This document shows, piece after piece, positions 51,930-64,000 of a DNA stretch of 64,000 nucleotides. The notes beneath the pieces are model-generated. The model was given only the letters and a program-made list of their open reading frames with translations. It was not told the DNA's origin and did not search any database. Each line of letters starts with the position of its first letter. The first letter of the stretch is position 1. Source of the DNA: Lentibacter sp. (GTDB taxonomy: Bacteria; Pseudomonadota; Alphaproteobacteria; Rhodobacterales; Rhodobacteraceae); NCBI GenBank assembly GCA_016744435.1, contig JADGEJ010000016.1, positions 1-64,000 of the forward strand. Reading direction: 5' to 3'. The position numbers were made by a program, and so were the translations under genes.

Positions 51930-51970
51930 CGTTTCTATATCTAGCTGACTTGCAGCTTGATATAGAAACG
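51930..51970. promoter_or_regulatory. long near-perfect hairpin/operator upstream of the enolase-superfamily gene
   Basis: cgtttctatatc-t-agctg-acttg-cagct-t-gatatagaaacg (12+5 bp stem). Confidence 0.7.
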
Positions 51971-52037
51971 GCTGCGACATCAATAGGTTTCGCGCGCTTC
52001 ATCTCATTATTGCTCCTCAACAATAAGGCGAAACGCT

Positions 52038-54827
<2,790 letters not shown>

Positions 54828-54892
54828 GTGAGTACTCCCTTTTGAGGGAGCTTGCCGTCAGAGCCCCAAAGCTTCAAGCCGGAAACGCGACT

Positions 54893-56170
54893 TTATGACG
54901 TCGCGTTTTGACCGGACTGGTTTGATTTCGCGAACATAAACAAAATCAGGCTGACGAGCATGATGAGAGCGGCCACAAGGAAAGGCGCTCCTGGCAGGTA
55001 GATGGGTGTGGTCGAGGCCGTGAAGTAGGCGAAGATACCTGTCATCAGCAGAGGAGAAATGATCATCGAGAGTGACGAGAGAGAGCCACTCACGCCCTGT
55101 AACTCGCCTTGGGCGTTGTCGGCTACGTTGCGTGACATCATGCCCTGTAAGGCAGGTGTCGAAATAGCTCCGAACGAGAAAATCGGGATCAGCGCCAAGA
55201 GCACCATTCCGTTGGTGACGAAGCCAAGGAAAATCAGCGAGACGATGTCAACACAGAGCCCCACGATAACAGCGCGGCGCTCGCCGAGCCACGCGATTGA
55301 AGGCTTCACCAAAAGACCCTGAACAAGGGCAAAGAAAACACCGTAAATCCCAAGGCTTAGCCCAATCATTCGCGGTGACCAGTCAAACCGTTCAGTGACG
55401 AAGTAGGCCCAGACAGCCGGGTAGACATAGTGCGCGACCTGAAAGAAAAAGTAGACGGTGAGCAGCGGTGTCAGACCCTGAAAGCTGCTGATCGAGCGAA
55501 GCGCACCAAGCGGGTTGGCGCGTCGCCACTCAAAGCGGCGGCGCTTGCGTTTGGTGACGGTTTCGCGCAGCACAAAGGCTCCGAACATGGCGTTGGCGAA
55601 GGCGAGCGCGCCTGCCGCCCAGAAGGGTGCGCGGGTGCCGTATTCGGCTAGTAAGCCGCCCAAAACAGGGCCAAAAACAAAGCCGATGCCAAAGCCAGCC
55701 CCGATCAAACCAAAGCGCGCGGCCTTCTCGTGGGGCGCGGAAACATCAGCCATATAGGCCATCGCGGTTGAGTGTGTCGCGGCTGTTATGCCGCCGACAA
55801 TGCGGCCAATGAGCAAAAGCCAGATGCTGCCAGCAAGCGCCATGACAACGTAGTCACCAGCCATGACCAAAAGGCTAACAAGCAGCACGGGCCGCCGCCC
55901 GAACCTGTCAGACAAAGCGCCGATGAGGGGCGAGAACAGGAACTGCATCACAGCAAAGGCAGTTGTCAGGATGCCGCCCCAAAGCGCCGCGGTGGCCAGC
56001 GTGCCGCCGTTCACCTCCCGGATCAGCTCGGGCATCACCGGCATGATCAGGCCAATGCCCATAGCGTCGATGACGACTGTCATCACGATGAAAATTATGG
56101 GCAGGCGGGAGGGCATGAGGCGGGCCATTCTGGTTAAGCAGTTGGATGCAAGATAGGTGTGGAGTGGCAA
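54893..56170 (-). CDS. MFS transporter, TetA-like
   Basis: GALSDRFGRRPVLL motif; 12 TM; true start probably MARLMPSRLP. Confidence 0.85.
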   Translation of the reverse strand: MPLHTYLASNCLTRMARLMPSRLPIIFIVMTVVIDAMGIGLIMPVMPELIREVNGGTLATAALWGGILTTAFAVMQFLFSPLIGALSDRFGRRPVLLVSLLVMAGDYVVMALAGSIWLLLIGRIVGGITAATHSTAMAYMADVSAPHEKAARFGLIGAGFGIGFVFGPVLGGLLAEYGTRAPFWAAGALAFANAMFGAFVLRETVTKRKRRRFEWRRANPLGALRSISSFQGLTPLLTVYFFFQVAHYVYPAVWAYFVTERFDWSPRMIGLSLGIYGVFFALVQGLLVKPSIAWLGERRAVIVGLCVDIVSLIFLGFVTNGMVLLALIPIFSFGAISTPALQGMMSRNVADNAQGELQGVSGSLSSLSMIISPLLMTGIFAYFTASTTPIYLPGAPFLVAALIMLVSLILFMFAKSNQSGQNATS

Positions 56171-56254
56171 ACTGCAAGCCCCACATGCCGCCGCCCAAAC
56201 GCAAAACGCCCCGCCGTTTCGGGCAGGGCGTTGTCGGGTGTTTGAAGCAGTCGC

Positions 56255-56857
56255 TTAGCTCAGGCGCGAGGCGACGTTTTCCCAATTAACGAGGTTATTC
56301 AGGAAGTTATCAAGGTAAGCTGGGCGCTTGTTGCGGTAGTCGATGTAGTAGGAATGCTCCCAAACATCGCAGCCAAGCAGGGCCGTTTGGCCAAAGCACA
56401 GCGGGTTCACGCCGTTTTCTGTCTTGGTCACAGCGAGCGAGCCGTCGCTGTTTTGCACAAGCCAGCACCAGCCCGAGCCGAACTGGCCAGCGCCAGCAGC
56501 TGCAAAGGCTGTGTTGAAATCAGCAACCGAGCCAAAGCTCTCGGCAATGGCTTTTTCAAGCTCCGTCGGCATCGCTGATCCGCTCGGCCCCATCATCTCC
56601 CAGAACTGGTTGTGGTTCCACAACTGGCTGATATTGTTGAAAATACCGCTCTGTGCGACAGATGACTTGTCGTAGGTTCCGGTGATGATGTCTTCGAGAG
56701 ACTTGCTCTCCCACTCGGTGCCCGCGATCAGCTTGTTGCCGTTGTCGACATAGGCTTTGTGGTGCATATCATGGTGGAATTCGAGCGTTTCGGCTGACAT
56801 GCCTTTGCCTGCGAGTGCGTCGTGGGCATAGGGAAGATCGGGAAGTTCAAAAGCCAT
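56255..56857 (-). CDS. sodB: Fe/Mn superoxide dismutase
   Basis: FELPDLPYAHDALAG...HHDMHHKAYVDNGNKL, DVWEHSYYIDYRNKRPAYLDNFL. Confidence 0.97.
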   Translation of the reverse strand: MAFELPDLPYAHDALAGKGMSAETLEFHHDMHHKAYVDNGNKLIAGTEWESKSLEDIITGTYDKSSVAQSGIFNNISQLWNHNQFWEMMGPSGSAMPTELEKAIAESFGSVADFNTAFAAAGAGQFGSGWCWLVQNSDGSLAVTKTENGVNPLCFGQTALLGCDVWEHSYYIDYRNKRPAYLDNFLNNLVNWENVASRLS

Positions 56858-56969
56858 GGTTGGGCCCCCTTAAAGTTCGCGTGAATATCCCCTTCAGATG
56901 GGGCTTTGAGGCGGGGAAGGTCAAGCCCTTCCTGTCAAATTATCGCAAACTTAAGGCGGCGAACCGCTT

Positions 56970-57082
56970 GGGTAACGGCTCAAATGGGCCAGTGCCTACG
57001 GTGTGCAGCACTCTATGCAGCTACGTGTGCATAACGCGTATGTACAGTCTTGCGCTCCGAAAATGGGTTAACGCTGCGCGCT
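56970..57082 (+). repeat. dispersed intergenic element, copy C
   Basis: gggtaacggc...agtgcctac...ctatgcagctacgtgtgcataacgcgtatgtacagtcttg...ggttaacgctgcgcgc. Confidence 0.75.
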
Positions 57083-57154
57083 GAGCAAGTGCCAGCCGGA
57101 GGAAGGAGCGAATGCGGATGACGACACATCCTGCACGCGCTTGCGCGTTCCGCT

Positions 57155-58144
57155 TTATTCAGTGTCGATGAGGATAGCGCCGTGGCGGCCGGCGGCTTCG
57201 ACGGCCTGATGCGCTGCGACGGTCTGATCAAGGGTGAAGACTTTGTGAACGCGGGCGGTGAGCGCGCTGTCGGCGAGGGCTTTGTTAACCGCTTTGATGG
57301 CGACGGCGCGCTCGGCCTCGCGCAGGATATAGACGAGCGCGATGTCGATGGTGACGGCTTTGAACAGCAGCGTTCGGAAGGGCAGGGCTGGTGTCATCAC
57401 AAGCTGTGAGCCATAGGCCGAGATGGTGCCGTTGGGGGCGATGACCTCAGCCAATGTGTCGATGTTTGCGCCGAACTCACACTCGACGGCGCGGTCAATC
57501 AGGTTGCCTGAAGTCGCTTGCAAGATCTCGTCTGCAAGATCAGGCGAGCGGTGGTCAAGCACTACATCGGCCCCAGCGGCTGCAGCGTGGTCGGCACTTG
57601 GCCCCGCCGAGGCGGTGGCGACAACCCGCGCGCCGGCCCATTTGGCAAGTTGCACAGCCATGAAGCCGACAGAGCCGCCAGCACCGGAGACAAGCAGGGT
57701 TTTGTTCGCAACAGGCCCGCCGCCAAGCACGGTATGCGCGGCTGTGAGGGCGGGGATGCCAAGCGAGGCACCCGTGTCAAAGCTTTGTGCATCGGCCAGA
57801 GCCACGGCTTGCTCGGAGGGCAGGGCTATGTACTGCGCGCAGGTGCCGCTCGCGCGTTGCCACTGGCCGTTCCAGATCCAGACGTGCGCGCCGATGCGGG
57901 CTGCGTCAACGCCTGTCCCAACCGCCTCAATCGTGCCCGCGCCGTCAGAATGCGGGATGATTTGCGGGTAGGCAGGTTTGGTCGCGCCGGGCGCGCCTTG
58001 GCGGGATTTCACATCAGAGGGGTTTACGCCCGAACGCGCCAGCCGCACCAGCACTTCGCCAGCCTTTGGCGTGGGTGTTTCAAGCTCTGAAAGCGTGAGC
58101 ACATCGGCGGCAGGGCCGAGCTCTGAGTAGGTGATGGCGCGCAT
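57155..58144 (-). CDS. NADPH:quinone reductase (zeta-crystallin-like)
   Basis: MDR fold; LLVSGAGGSVGFMAVQLAKWAGARVVATAS. Confidence 0.9.
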   Translation of the reverse strand: MRAITYSELGPAADVLTLSELETPTPKAGEVLVRLARSGVNPSDVKSRQGAPGATKPAYPQIIPHSDGAGTIEAVGTGVDAARIGAHVWIWNGQWQRASGTCAQYIALPSEQAVALADAQSFDTGASLGIPALTAAHTVLGGGPVANKTLLVSGAGGSVGFMAVQLAKWAGARVVATASAGPSADHAAAAGADVVLDHRSPDLADEILQATSGNLIDRAVECEFGANIDTLAEVIAPNGTISAYGSQLVMTPALPFRTLLFKAVTIDIALVYILREAERAVAIKAVNKALADSALTARVHKVFTLDQTVAAHQAVEAAGRHGAILIDTE

Positions 58145-58203
58145 CTGGTTCTCCTTGGCATGTCTGAGCTGACATTAGAAGAATATGCGCCGGGCTGAAG
58201 GCC

Positions 58204-58725
58204 CTATTTGCGGGCTTTGCTAAATGCGTCATATTCCTCACAGCGCCCGGTGCCGCGATACTCTGATCGGGGGTCAATCTGACGGCCGGGGAGCCGCGAC
58301 TTGGATCTTCCTTTGGGTTTGACGAACACTTGCACGGCCAATGACTGCTTATTTATAACCGCTCTGTAGGATATTTTCTCAGAGATAGAGCCTGCCGCAT
58401 CAACAACAGGGCCATACTCCCAGCGGTAGGTGAGCCGTTTTTTTGTTTCGAGTGATTTGACGCCGATGACAGCCTTGTGCCCGAAAGAGGCCATGACTTT
58501 GTCAGTCACGATCACCTGTGACTTCTTCTGGTTTTCGATGATCAGAATGTCTTTCGCGATCCAATTACCTGTCACTTTCGGCACAGTGCAGTGGTAGGCT
58601 TGCCCAACTTTTGAGTTGGCGACAGCGCCTGAGGCGGCTGCGAGCATCGCACCAAGGGCAAGCGCCGCTACGATGATTTTACGGGGTTTCAGCATGTCAG
58701 CCTTTCGCGAACCAGTGATCATCAC
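58204..58725 (-). CDS. hypothetical exported protein
   Basis: Signal peptide from MLKPRKIIVAALALGAMLAAASGAVA. Confidence 0.6.
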   Translation of the reverse strand: MMITGSRKADMLKPRKIIVAALALGAMLAAASGAVANSKVGQAYHCTVPKVTGNWIAKDILIIENQKKSQVIVTDKVMASFGHKAVIGVKSLETKKRLTYRWEYGPVVDAAGSISEKISYRAVINKQSLAVQVFVKPKGRSKSRLPGRQIDPRSEYRGTGRCEEYDAFSKARK

Positions 58726-58823
58726 CAGTGATCATCAGGTGGGTAAATCGCTGGCTGCTATGGCTTGCTAAGGAATATATGTGGCAGGGGCCTGACTGTG
58801 TCAAGCTGTGGGGCTGTACGCCG

Positions 58824-59243
58824 TTATGTCCGGCGCAGGCGGATGACGACGTCGACGCTGGCGATCTCGGCACCGTCTGGCGCGCTTGGCAGGTTGGAGA
58901 TTTCCATGCGCTCGGTTGAGGCGTCTGTCAGCTCGCCCGTGTCTTCCCAAAAGAAGTGCGGGTGGTCTGTTGTGTTGGTGTCAAAATAGCTTTTCGCGCC
59001 ATCAACGGTGATCTCGTGTATCAGGCCCACGTCACAAAACGCGCGCAGGGTGTTGTAGACGGTTGCGAGCGAGACTTGGCCACTGGCGCTGGCCGCTTCA
59101 AACAGGCTTTCGGCGGTCACGTGACGGTGCTGGCCATCACCAACCAGAAGCTCGGCCAAGGCGAGGCGCTGGCGCGTCGGGCGCAGGCCCGCGCTGGCGA
59201 GCCAGTCGGTACTGCGTTCCTGTGTGGAGTGGCTGGTTGTCAC
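58824..59243 (-). CDS. irr: Fur family iron response regulator Irr
   Basis: Fur fold, LATVYNTLRAFCDVGLIHEI and HRHVTAESLF; divergent from fabA. Confidence 0.85.
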   Translation of the reverse strand: MTTSHSTQERSTDWLASAGLRPTRQRLALAELLVGDGQHRHVTAESLFEAASASGQVSLATVYNTLRAFCDVGLIHEITVDGAKSYFDTNTTDHPHFFWEDTGELTDASTERMEISNLPSAPDGAEIASVDVVIRLRRT

Positions 59244-59427
59244 GGAGCGTATTCCAGTTTTCTAGTCGCTATTCTGGCCCGCAATATAGGGGCAAATCAC
59301 TGCTGTTTACAAGTCATTGTGCGAGTGGCTCGCATATGGCCGGTGCCCCAAGCCTTGCAGGAGGGGCGGGGGCGGTGCTAGAGGAGTGATAACGCTTACA
59401 ATAGTTGACAGAAAGGTGCCCCTATCA

Positions 59428-59937
59428 ATGGCCCAGTATCCTTCAAGTTTTGACCGTGACGACCTGCTCAAATGCGCCCGTGGCGAGCTGTTTGGCGAGG
59501 GCAACGCGCAGCTCCCCGAGCCGCCGATGCTGATGATGGATCGCATCACCGAGATTTCGGATGATGGCGGCGCACACGGCAAGGGGCACGTTCTGGCCGA
59601 GTTTGATATCACGCCTGACCTGTGGTTCTTTGACTGTCACTTCCCCGGCAACCCTATCATGCCGGGCTGCTTGGGCCTTGATGGGCTGTGGCAGCTTACC
59701 GGCTTCAACCTCGGCTGGCGCGGCTGGACGGGCCGCGGCATGGCTGTTGGCGTGGGCGAAGTGAAACTCAAGGGAATGGTGCGCCCCGACCGCAAAATGC
59801 TGACCTATAAGATCGACTTCAAGAAGGCTCTGCAGTCGCGCCGGCTGACAATGGGCGTCGCTGACGGGATCGTCGAAGCGGACGGTGAAGTGATCTATGA
59901 AGTGACGGACTTGAAGGTAGCGCTGAGCGACGCTTGA
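59428..59937 (+). CDS. fabA: 3-hydroxydecanoyl-ACP dehydratase
   Basis: [40 protein letters not shown]. Confidence 0.97.
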   Translation: MAQYPSSFDRDDLLKCARGELFGEGNAQLPEPPMLMMDRITEISDDGGAHGKGHVLAEFDITPDLWFFDCHFPGNPIMPGCLGLDGLWQLTGFNLGWRGWTGRGMAVGVGEVKLKGMVRPDRKMLTYKIDFKKALQSRRLTMGVADGIVEADGEVIYEVTDLKVALSDA

Positions 59938-60007
59938 ATGGGGAAGGCTACTAACAGCCTGAGAATTCGGTTGAACAAAAAGTATGGAATTTTGAGAGAG
60001 TTCAAAA

Positions 60008-60469
60008 ATGTGGCCATTTGTGACGATAGACCAGATCCCCCAGATTTTCAGGTATTTATTTTTTTCGATGCTGACGGTCATTCTAGGGTCGGTAACTTAC
60101 AAGGTAGTCGACAACTTCTTCTTAGGTGGGCCTCCCGCGCATTGGAATGGTAGTCAGGTTGGATTTTCGAACTATAGCCACCCAGTCGGTGCCGCCTATT
60201 CTCATCTAAACCACAAGAGTGATTGGCTTACCTGTGTCGGCAATGCTCAGCGTTTGCTGAAGGCTAACAATGACTTCAAAGTCTATCCTACAGATGGGAC
60301 TTTCGTAGCCGCTCATTCTGGAGATGACTTGATCGTAATCGCTTGCAATTCAAACAGTTTGGACTTTTTTGTCGCAAGCAACGACTATCCACGTGCCCAA
60401 ATCTTAAGAAGCAAACTTGCCAAGTCGCTAAAAATGGATTTCGGCAAATGGCCTGTAGGTAGTGAATAA
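60008..60469 (+). CDS. hypothetical membrane-anchored protein between fabA and fabB
   Basis: N-terminal TM; AT-richer than neighbours; no recognised family. Confidence 0.6.
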   Translation: MWPFVTIDQIPQIFRYLFFSMLTVILGSVTYKVVDNFFLGGPPAHWNGSQVGFSNYSHPVGAAYSHLNHKSDWLTCVGNAQRLLKANNDFKVYPTDGTFVAAHSGDDLIVIACNSNSLDFFVASNDYPRAQILRSKLAKSLKMDFGKWPVGSE

Positions 60470-60621
60470 GAAGTCCCGCAGATTGCGCTCTGAGATCTAA
60501 AGCCTGAACTGGTTGCTGTGGGAAGGTTAGGTGGCGGATCACATAGGTCAACTCTTCAACTGCCTTGCCCCCCCGCCCACGCTGTCCTACATATGCTTCA
60601 ACGGTTTAACAGGAGGCCCAT

Positions 60622-61851
60622 ATGCGCCGAGTAGTTGTCACAGGGATGGGCGTTGTCTCATCGATCGGGAACAATGTTGAGGAAGCGCTTGCGTCGCTGA
60701 AGGCGGGCAAGTCGGGCATCACGGCGAACGCCGATATGGCCGAGCACGGGTTTCGCAGCCAGATCGCCGGCAATGTGAAGCTTGATGTGGCTGACCACGT
60801 CGACAAGCGCACGCTGCGGTTTATGGGCCCCGGGGCGGCCTATGCGCATATCGCCATGGGCCAAGCTATTGCGGATGCGGGCCTTGAGCCGAGCGACATT
60901 ATCAACGAGCGCACGGGGCTTGTGGCTGGCTCAGGCGGGCCGTCAACGAGCGCTATGTTGGCCGCGCATCAGGCGGTTTTGAAGACTGGCGCGACCAAGC
61001 GGATCGGGCCATTTGCTGTGCCCAAGACGATGTGCTCGACGGTGTCGGCCAACTTGGCCACGGCCTACCAGATCAAAGGCATCAACTATTCGATCACCAG
61101 CGCGTGCTCGACAAGCCTGCACTGCATCGGCAACGCTTCAGAGCAGATCATGATGGGCAAGCAAGACATCATGTTTGCGGGCGGCGGCGAAGAGCTTGAC
61201 TGGACGCTGTCTTGCCTGTTTGACGCGATGGGCGCGATGAGCAGCAAGTATAACGACACGCCCGAGAAAGCCTCGCGCGCGTTTGACGCCAACCGCGATG
61301 GCTTCGTCATCGGCGGCGGCGGCGGCATTTTGGTGCTTGAAGAGCTTGAGCATGCAAAAGCGCGCGGCGCGAAGATTTATGCGGAAGTGACGGGCTATGG
61401 CGCGACGTCTGACGGCGCTGACATGGTGGCGCCTTCGGGCGAGGGCGGCATGCGCGCGATGCGGCTTGCTTTGAGCACGCTGGGCGAAGGCCGCAGCGTT
61501 GACTACATCAACGCCCACGGCACCAGCACGCCCGTTGGCGACGTTGGCGAAGTGGAAGCTGTGCGGGCTGTCTTTGACGGCATCAAGCAGCCAGTGATCT
61601 CATCGACCAAGTCAATGACTGGGCACTCACAAGGGGCCACAGGCGCGCAGGAGGCTATCTACTGCTTGCTGGCGCTGGAGCACGACTTCCTCATCCCGAG
61701 CATCAACGTGGAAACACTTGATCCGGCCATTCGCGAGGGTGAAATCGTGACCAAACTGGTCGAAAACGCCGGGCTGGATTCAGTCATGACCAACTCATTC
61801 GGCTTTGGTGGCACCAACGGCTCGATGATTTTGAGCAAGTATAAAGGGTGA
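60622..61851 (+). CDS. fabB: beta-ketoacyl-ACP synthase I
   Basis: [56 protein letters not shown]. Confidence 0.97.
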   Translation: MRRVVVTGMGVVSSIGNNVEEALASLKAGKSGITANADMAEHGFRSQIAGNVKLDVADHVDKRTLRFMGPGAAYAHIAMGQAIADAGLEPSDIINERTGLVAGSGGPSTSAMLAAHQAVLKTGATKRIGPFAVPKTMCSTVSANLATAYQIKGINYSITSACSTSLHCIGNASEQIMMGKQDIMFAGGGEELDWTLSCLFDAMGAMSSKYNDTPEKASRAFDANRDGFVIGGGGGILVLEELEHAKARGAKIYAEVTGYGATSDGADMVAPSGEGGMRAMRLALSTLGEGRSVDYINAHGTSTPVGDVGEVEAVRAVFDGIKQPVISSTKSMTGHSQGATGAQEAIYCLLALEHDFLIPSINVETLDPAIREGEIVTKLVENAGLDSVMTNSFGFGGTNGSMILSKYKG

Positions 61852-62645
61852 GCGCTATGGGGTCGATGACGGGAAAACGCGGACTTATCATGGGTGTCGC
61901 TAATGAGCGCTCGATTGCTTGGGGCATTGCAAAGGCGATGGCTGAGGCGGGGGCCGAACTGGCGTTTACCTACCAAGGCGAGGCCTTTGGCAAGCGGCTC
62001 GCGCCACTCGCCGAGCGCGTCGGCAGTGACTTTATGGTCGATGTTGACGTGACGGATGATGCCTCGCTGGATGCGGCATTTGAACAACTCGGGGCGCGCT
62101 GGCCGACGATCGACTTTGTCGTGCACGCGATTGCCTACTCAGACAAGAACGAGCTTACCGGGCGGATTTTGAACACGTCGCGAGACAACTTCAAAAACTC
62201 GATGGATATCTCGGCGTATTCCTTCATCGAAGTGGCGCGCCGCGCGCACCCGTTGATGGAAGAGAACGGCGGCACTTTGCTGACGCTGACTTACATGGGC
62301 TCAACCCGCGTCACGCCAAACTACAACGTGATGGGCGTGGCGAAAGCAGCCTTGGAAGCGACAGTGCGCTATTTGGCGAATGATCTTGGCCCCGAAGGCA
62401 TTCGCGTCAATGCGATTTCGCCGGGCCCTATGAAAACGCTCGCTGGTGCGGCCATTGGCGGGGCACGGGCGACGTTTAAGCACACCGACAAAAACGCGCC
62501 TCTGCGCTCGAATGCAACTTTGGAGGCGGTCGGCGGCACGGCTGTGTACTTGGCTTCAGATGCGGGGGCTTGCACCAGTGGTGAGATCATCCGCGTTGAC
62601 GGCGGCTTCCATGTGTTGGGTATGCCGCAACAGGAAAATCTCTAA
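61848..62645 (+). CDS. fabI: enoyl-ACP reductase
   Basis: [49 protein letters not shown]. Confidence 0.97.
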   Translation: MSAMGSMTGKRGLIMGVANERSIAWGIAKAMAEAGAELAFTYQGEAFGKRLAPLAERVGSDFMVDVDVTDDASLDAAFEQLGARWPTIDFVVHAIAYSDKNELTGRILNTSRDNFKNSMDISAYSFIEVARRAHPLMEENGGTLLTLTYMGSTRVTPNYNVMGVAKAALEATVRYLANDLGPEGIRVNAISPGPMKTLAGAAIGGARATFKHTDKNAPLRSNATLEAVGGTAVYLASDAGACTSGEIIRVDGGFHVLGMPQQENL

Positions 62646-62725
62646 GGGGTCGAATTTGCGTTGCAAATCCGACAAGCTGGGGGCTAGCCCCCAGACCCCC
62701 AGAGTATTTCTACAAAGAGAAAACC
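62642..62725 (+). repeat. REP-like intergenic element: hairpin + ctgggggctagcccccag palindrome + agagtatttctacaaagagaaaa
   Basis: Shares core with 6492-6545; 18-nt perfect palindrome. Confidence 0.75.
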
Positions 62726-62874
62726 AACGCGTTTACCCGGCTTTAATAGTGATGCGATAAACTGAATTTACGTTACAGGCTGGAGAGCCGATGGGCGTCG
62801 AAGGGAAAGCCGCCTCGTTCTGGTTGTGTCTTGTTCGTGTCAGGCGCACCGCTCAGGAACGGGGCGCACTTTTG

Positions 62875-62908
62875 GCTTTTCTTTTCGTATAAATACTCAA
62901 AATCCAAC
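62875..62908 (-). repeat. degenerate REP-like core (minus: ttttgagtatttatacgaaaagaaaagcc)
   Basis: Core GAGTATTTnTACRAARAGAAAA in opposite orientation. Confidence 0.5.
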
Positions 62909-62910
62909 AG

Positions 62911-63633
62911 TCAGATCTTGCGGAACGTCAGGTAGTGGGGCGTTCGGCCTTCACGCAGTGCTTTTTGCTCGTAGCGGGTTGATATCCAATCTGGCCAAGC
63001 TGTGCGCCAGTCGTCGGGGCATTCGGCGAGCCATTCGAACCTGTGCTGCGGGACTTGCTCGAGCGTTTGGCGAACATAGTCGGGGATGTCGGTTGCCACG
63101 CGGAAAATTGCACCCTGTTTGAGTTTGCGCGAAAGCGGTTCTAGGTGTTCGGGCGTTACGAAGCGGCGGCGGTGGTGGCGCTTCTTGGGCCAGGGGTCTG
63201 GGTAGAGCAGGAAGGCCCGCGACAGGCTTTCGTCGGGCAGCACGTCAAACATGTCGCGCGCATCACCGGGGTGGATGCGGATGTTGTCTGTGCTGGCTTC
63301 GCGGATTTTGCCCAAGAGCATGGCAACACCGTTGATGTAGGGCTCGCAGCCGATAAAGCCGACATCGGGGTTTTGCGTGGCTTGGTGCACCATGTGCTCG
63401 CCGCCGCCAAAGCCGATTTCAAGCCAGAGGTCTTTGCCGCCAAAGAGCGCGTCTACATCAAGCACAGTGCGTTCGGGGTTCTCTTCCCAGCTCACAGCAC
63501 CGGGGGAAAGCTTGGCGAGGTCTTCCTCAAGCCATGCTTCTTGAGAGGCGCGTAGGCCTTTGCCTTTGAAGCGGCCATAGAAGTTGCGCCAAGGCGCGCC
63601 GGAGGGGTGGTTTTGGGGGCGATCTTCACTCAT
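62911..63633 (-). CDS. trmB: tRNA (guanine-N7-)-methyltransferase
   Basis: LEIGFGGGEHMVHQA, FLLYPDPWPKKRHHRRRFV. Confidence 0.96.
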   Translation of the reverse strand: MSEDRPQNHPSGAPWRNFYGRFKGKGLRASQEAWLEEDLAKLSPGAVSWEENPERTVLDVDALFGGKDLWLEIGFGGGEHMVHQATQNPDVGFIGCEPYINGVAMLLGKIREASTDNIRIHPGDARDMFDVLPDESLSRAFLLYPDPWPKKRHHRRRFVTPEHLEPLSRKLKQGAIFRVATDIPDYVRQTLEQVPQHRFEWLAECPDDWRTAWPDWISTRYEQKALREGRTPHYLTFRKI

Positions 63634-63673
63634 GGGCGGCGTTTAGCGCGAAAGTTGTCTTAGCGCAATCGGC

Positions 63674-63946
63674 TTAAGTTTGCTGGTAAATGGCGACGGC
63701 ATTTTCAAAGCGTCGTGCTTTCAAGTCGTCTTGGTGGATGAGAAAGTAGATTGTGCCTTCAGAGTAGATATCACTGAGCCATTCGGCAAATGTGATCTCG
63801 AGCAGGAGTTGCCAGTCTTTAGCCTGTGATATTATGCGATGTCTTTCGTGCGTCCATGCATCCTCGGCAAACTGACGCCCCAAAATCCTGATTATTGCCG
63901 CATCATAACGCGGATCGTCTTGCACGGGCAGCGGCGTGCCAAGCAT
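63674..63946 (-). CDS. hypothetical protein, possibly longer
   Basis: 90 aa ORF close to the window edge; reading frame may continue upstream with an alternative start. Confidence 0.4.
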   Translation of the reverse strand: MLGTPLPVQDDPRYDAAIIRILGRQFAEDAWTHERHRIISQAKDWQLLLEITFAEWLSDIYSEGTIYFLIHQDDLKARRFENAVAIYQQT

Positions 63947-64000
63947 ATGCGTATAGGTGCTATCAAAGGCCAGATCGTCGTAGGCTTCTTGGAATGCGTA

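Noticed and set aside
51895-52002. Short upstream ORF (MKRAKPIDVAAVSISSCKSARYRNVL...) overlapping the start of the enolase-superfamily gene
   Set aside because: Has an SD-like gaggag but runs through the long hairpin and out of frame into the gene; no independent support, so not called.
54893-56170. TetA-like transporter as an acquired tetracycline-resistance gene
   Set aside because: No tetR or mobile element nearby and chromosomal context; general MFS efflux family call is all the sequence supports.
58704-58738. Tandem duplication of accagtgatcatc upstream of the small exported protein gene
   Set aside because: Two short copies only; possible operator but too little evidence.

Overview
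The window is 64 kb of alphaproteobacterial chromosome. Gene content, synteny and a SAM-II riboswitch point to the Rhodobacterales/Roseobacter group. Most of it is core genome: ftsY, metZ, folE2, trkH, glyQ/glyS, folB/folP/glmM, ilvC with two Lrp regulators, carA/yqeY, uvrB, sodB, irr, fabA/fabB/fabI and trmB. There is one clear tRNA (Arg-TCT). I see no CRISPR array, transposase or prophage. The features most worth a second look are: (1) a dispersed ~110-135 bp intergenic element in three copies (near folE2, between yqeY and a beta-helix gene, and upstream of sodB) with shared ends and a shared TATGCAGCTATGTGTGCATAACGCGTATGCAC core; (2) REP-like elements with a GC-rich palindrome followed by GAGTATTTnTACAAAGA; (3) an ADH-dioxygenase-HD oxygenase operon resembling TmpA/TmpB organophosphonate catabolism; (4) an orphan ArsR with SqrR/BigR-type cysteine spacing and a palindromic operator; (5) two synonymous but differently coded Pro-Glu hexanucleotide arrays in ftsY; (6) a SAM-II riboswitch followed by an intrinsic terminator; (7) paired operator-like boxes upstream of an orphan XRE regulator; (8) an MshEN-like domain fused to a GT2 synthase. 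Assignments rest on reading the translations and DNA by eye; no database search was run.
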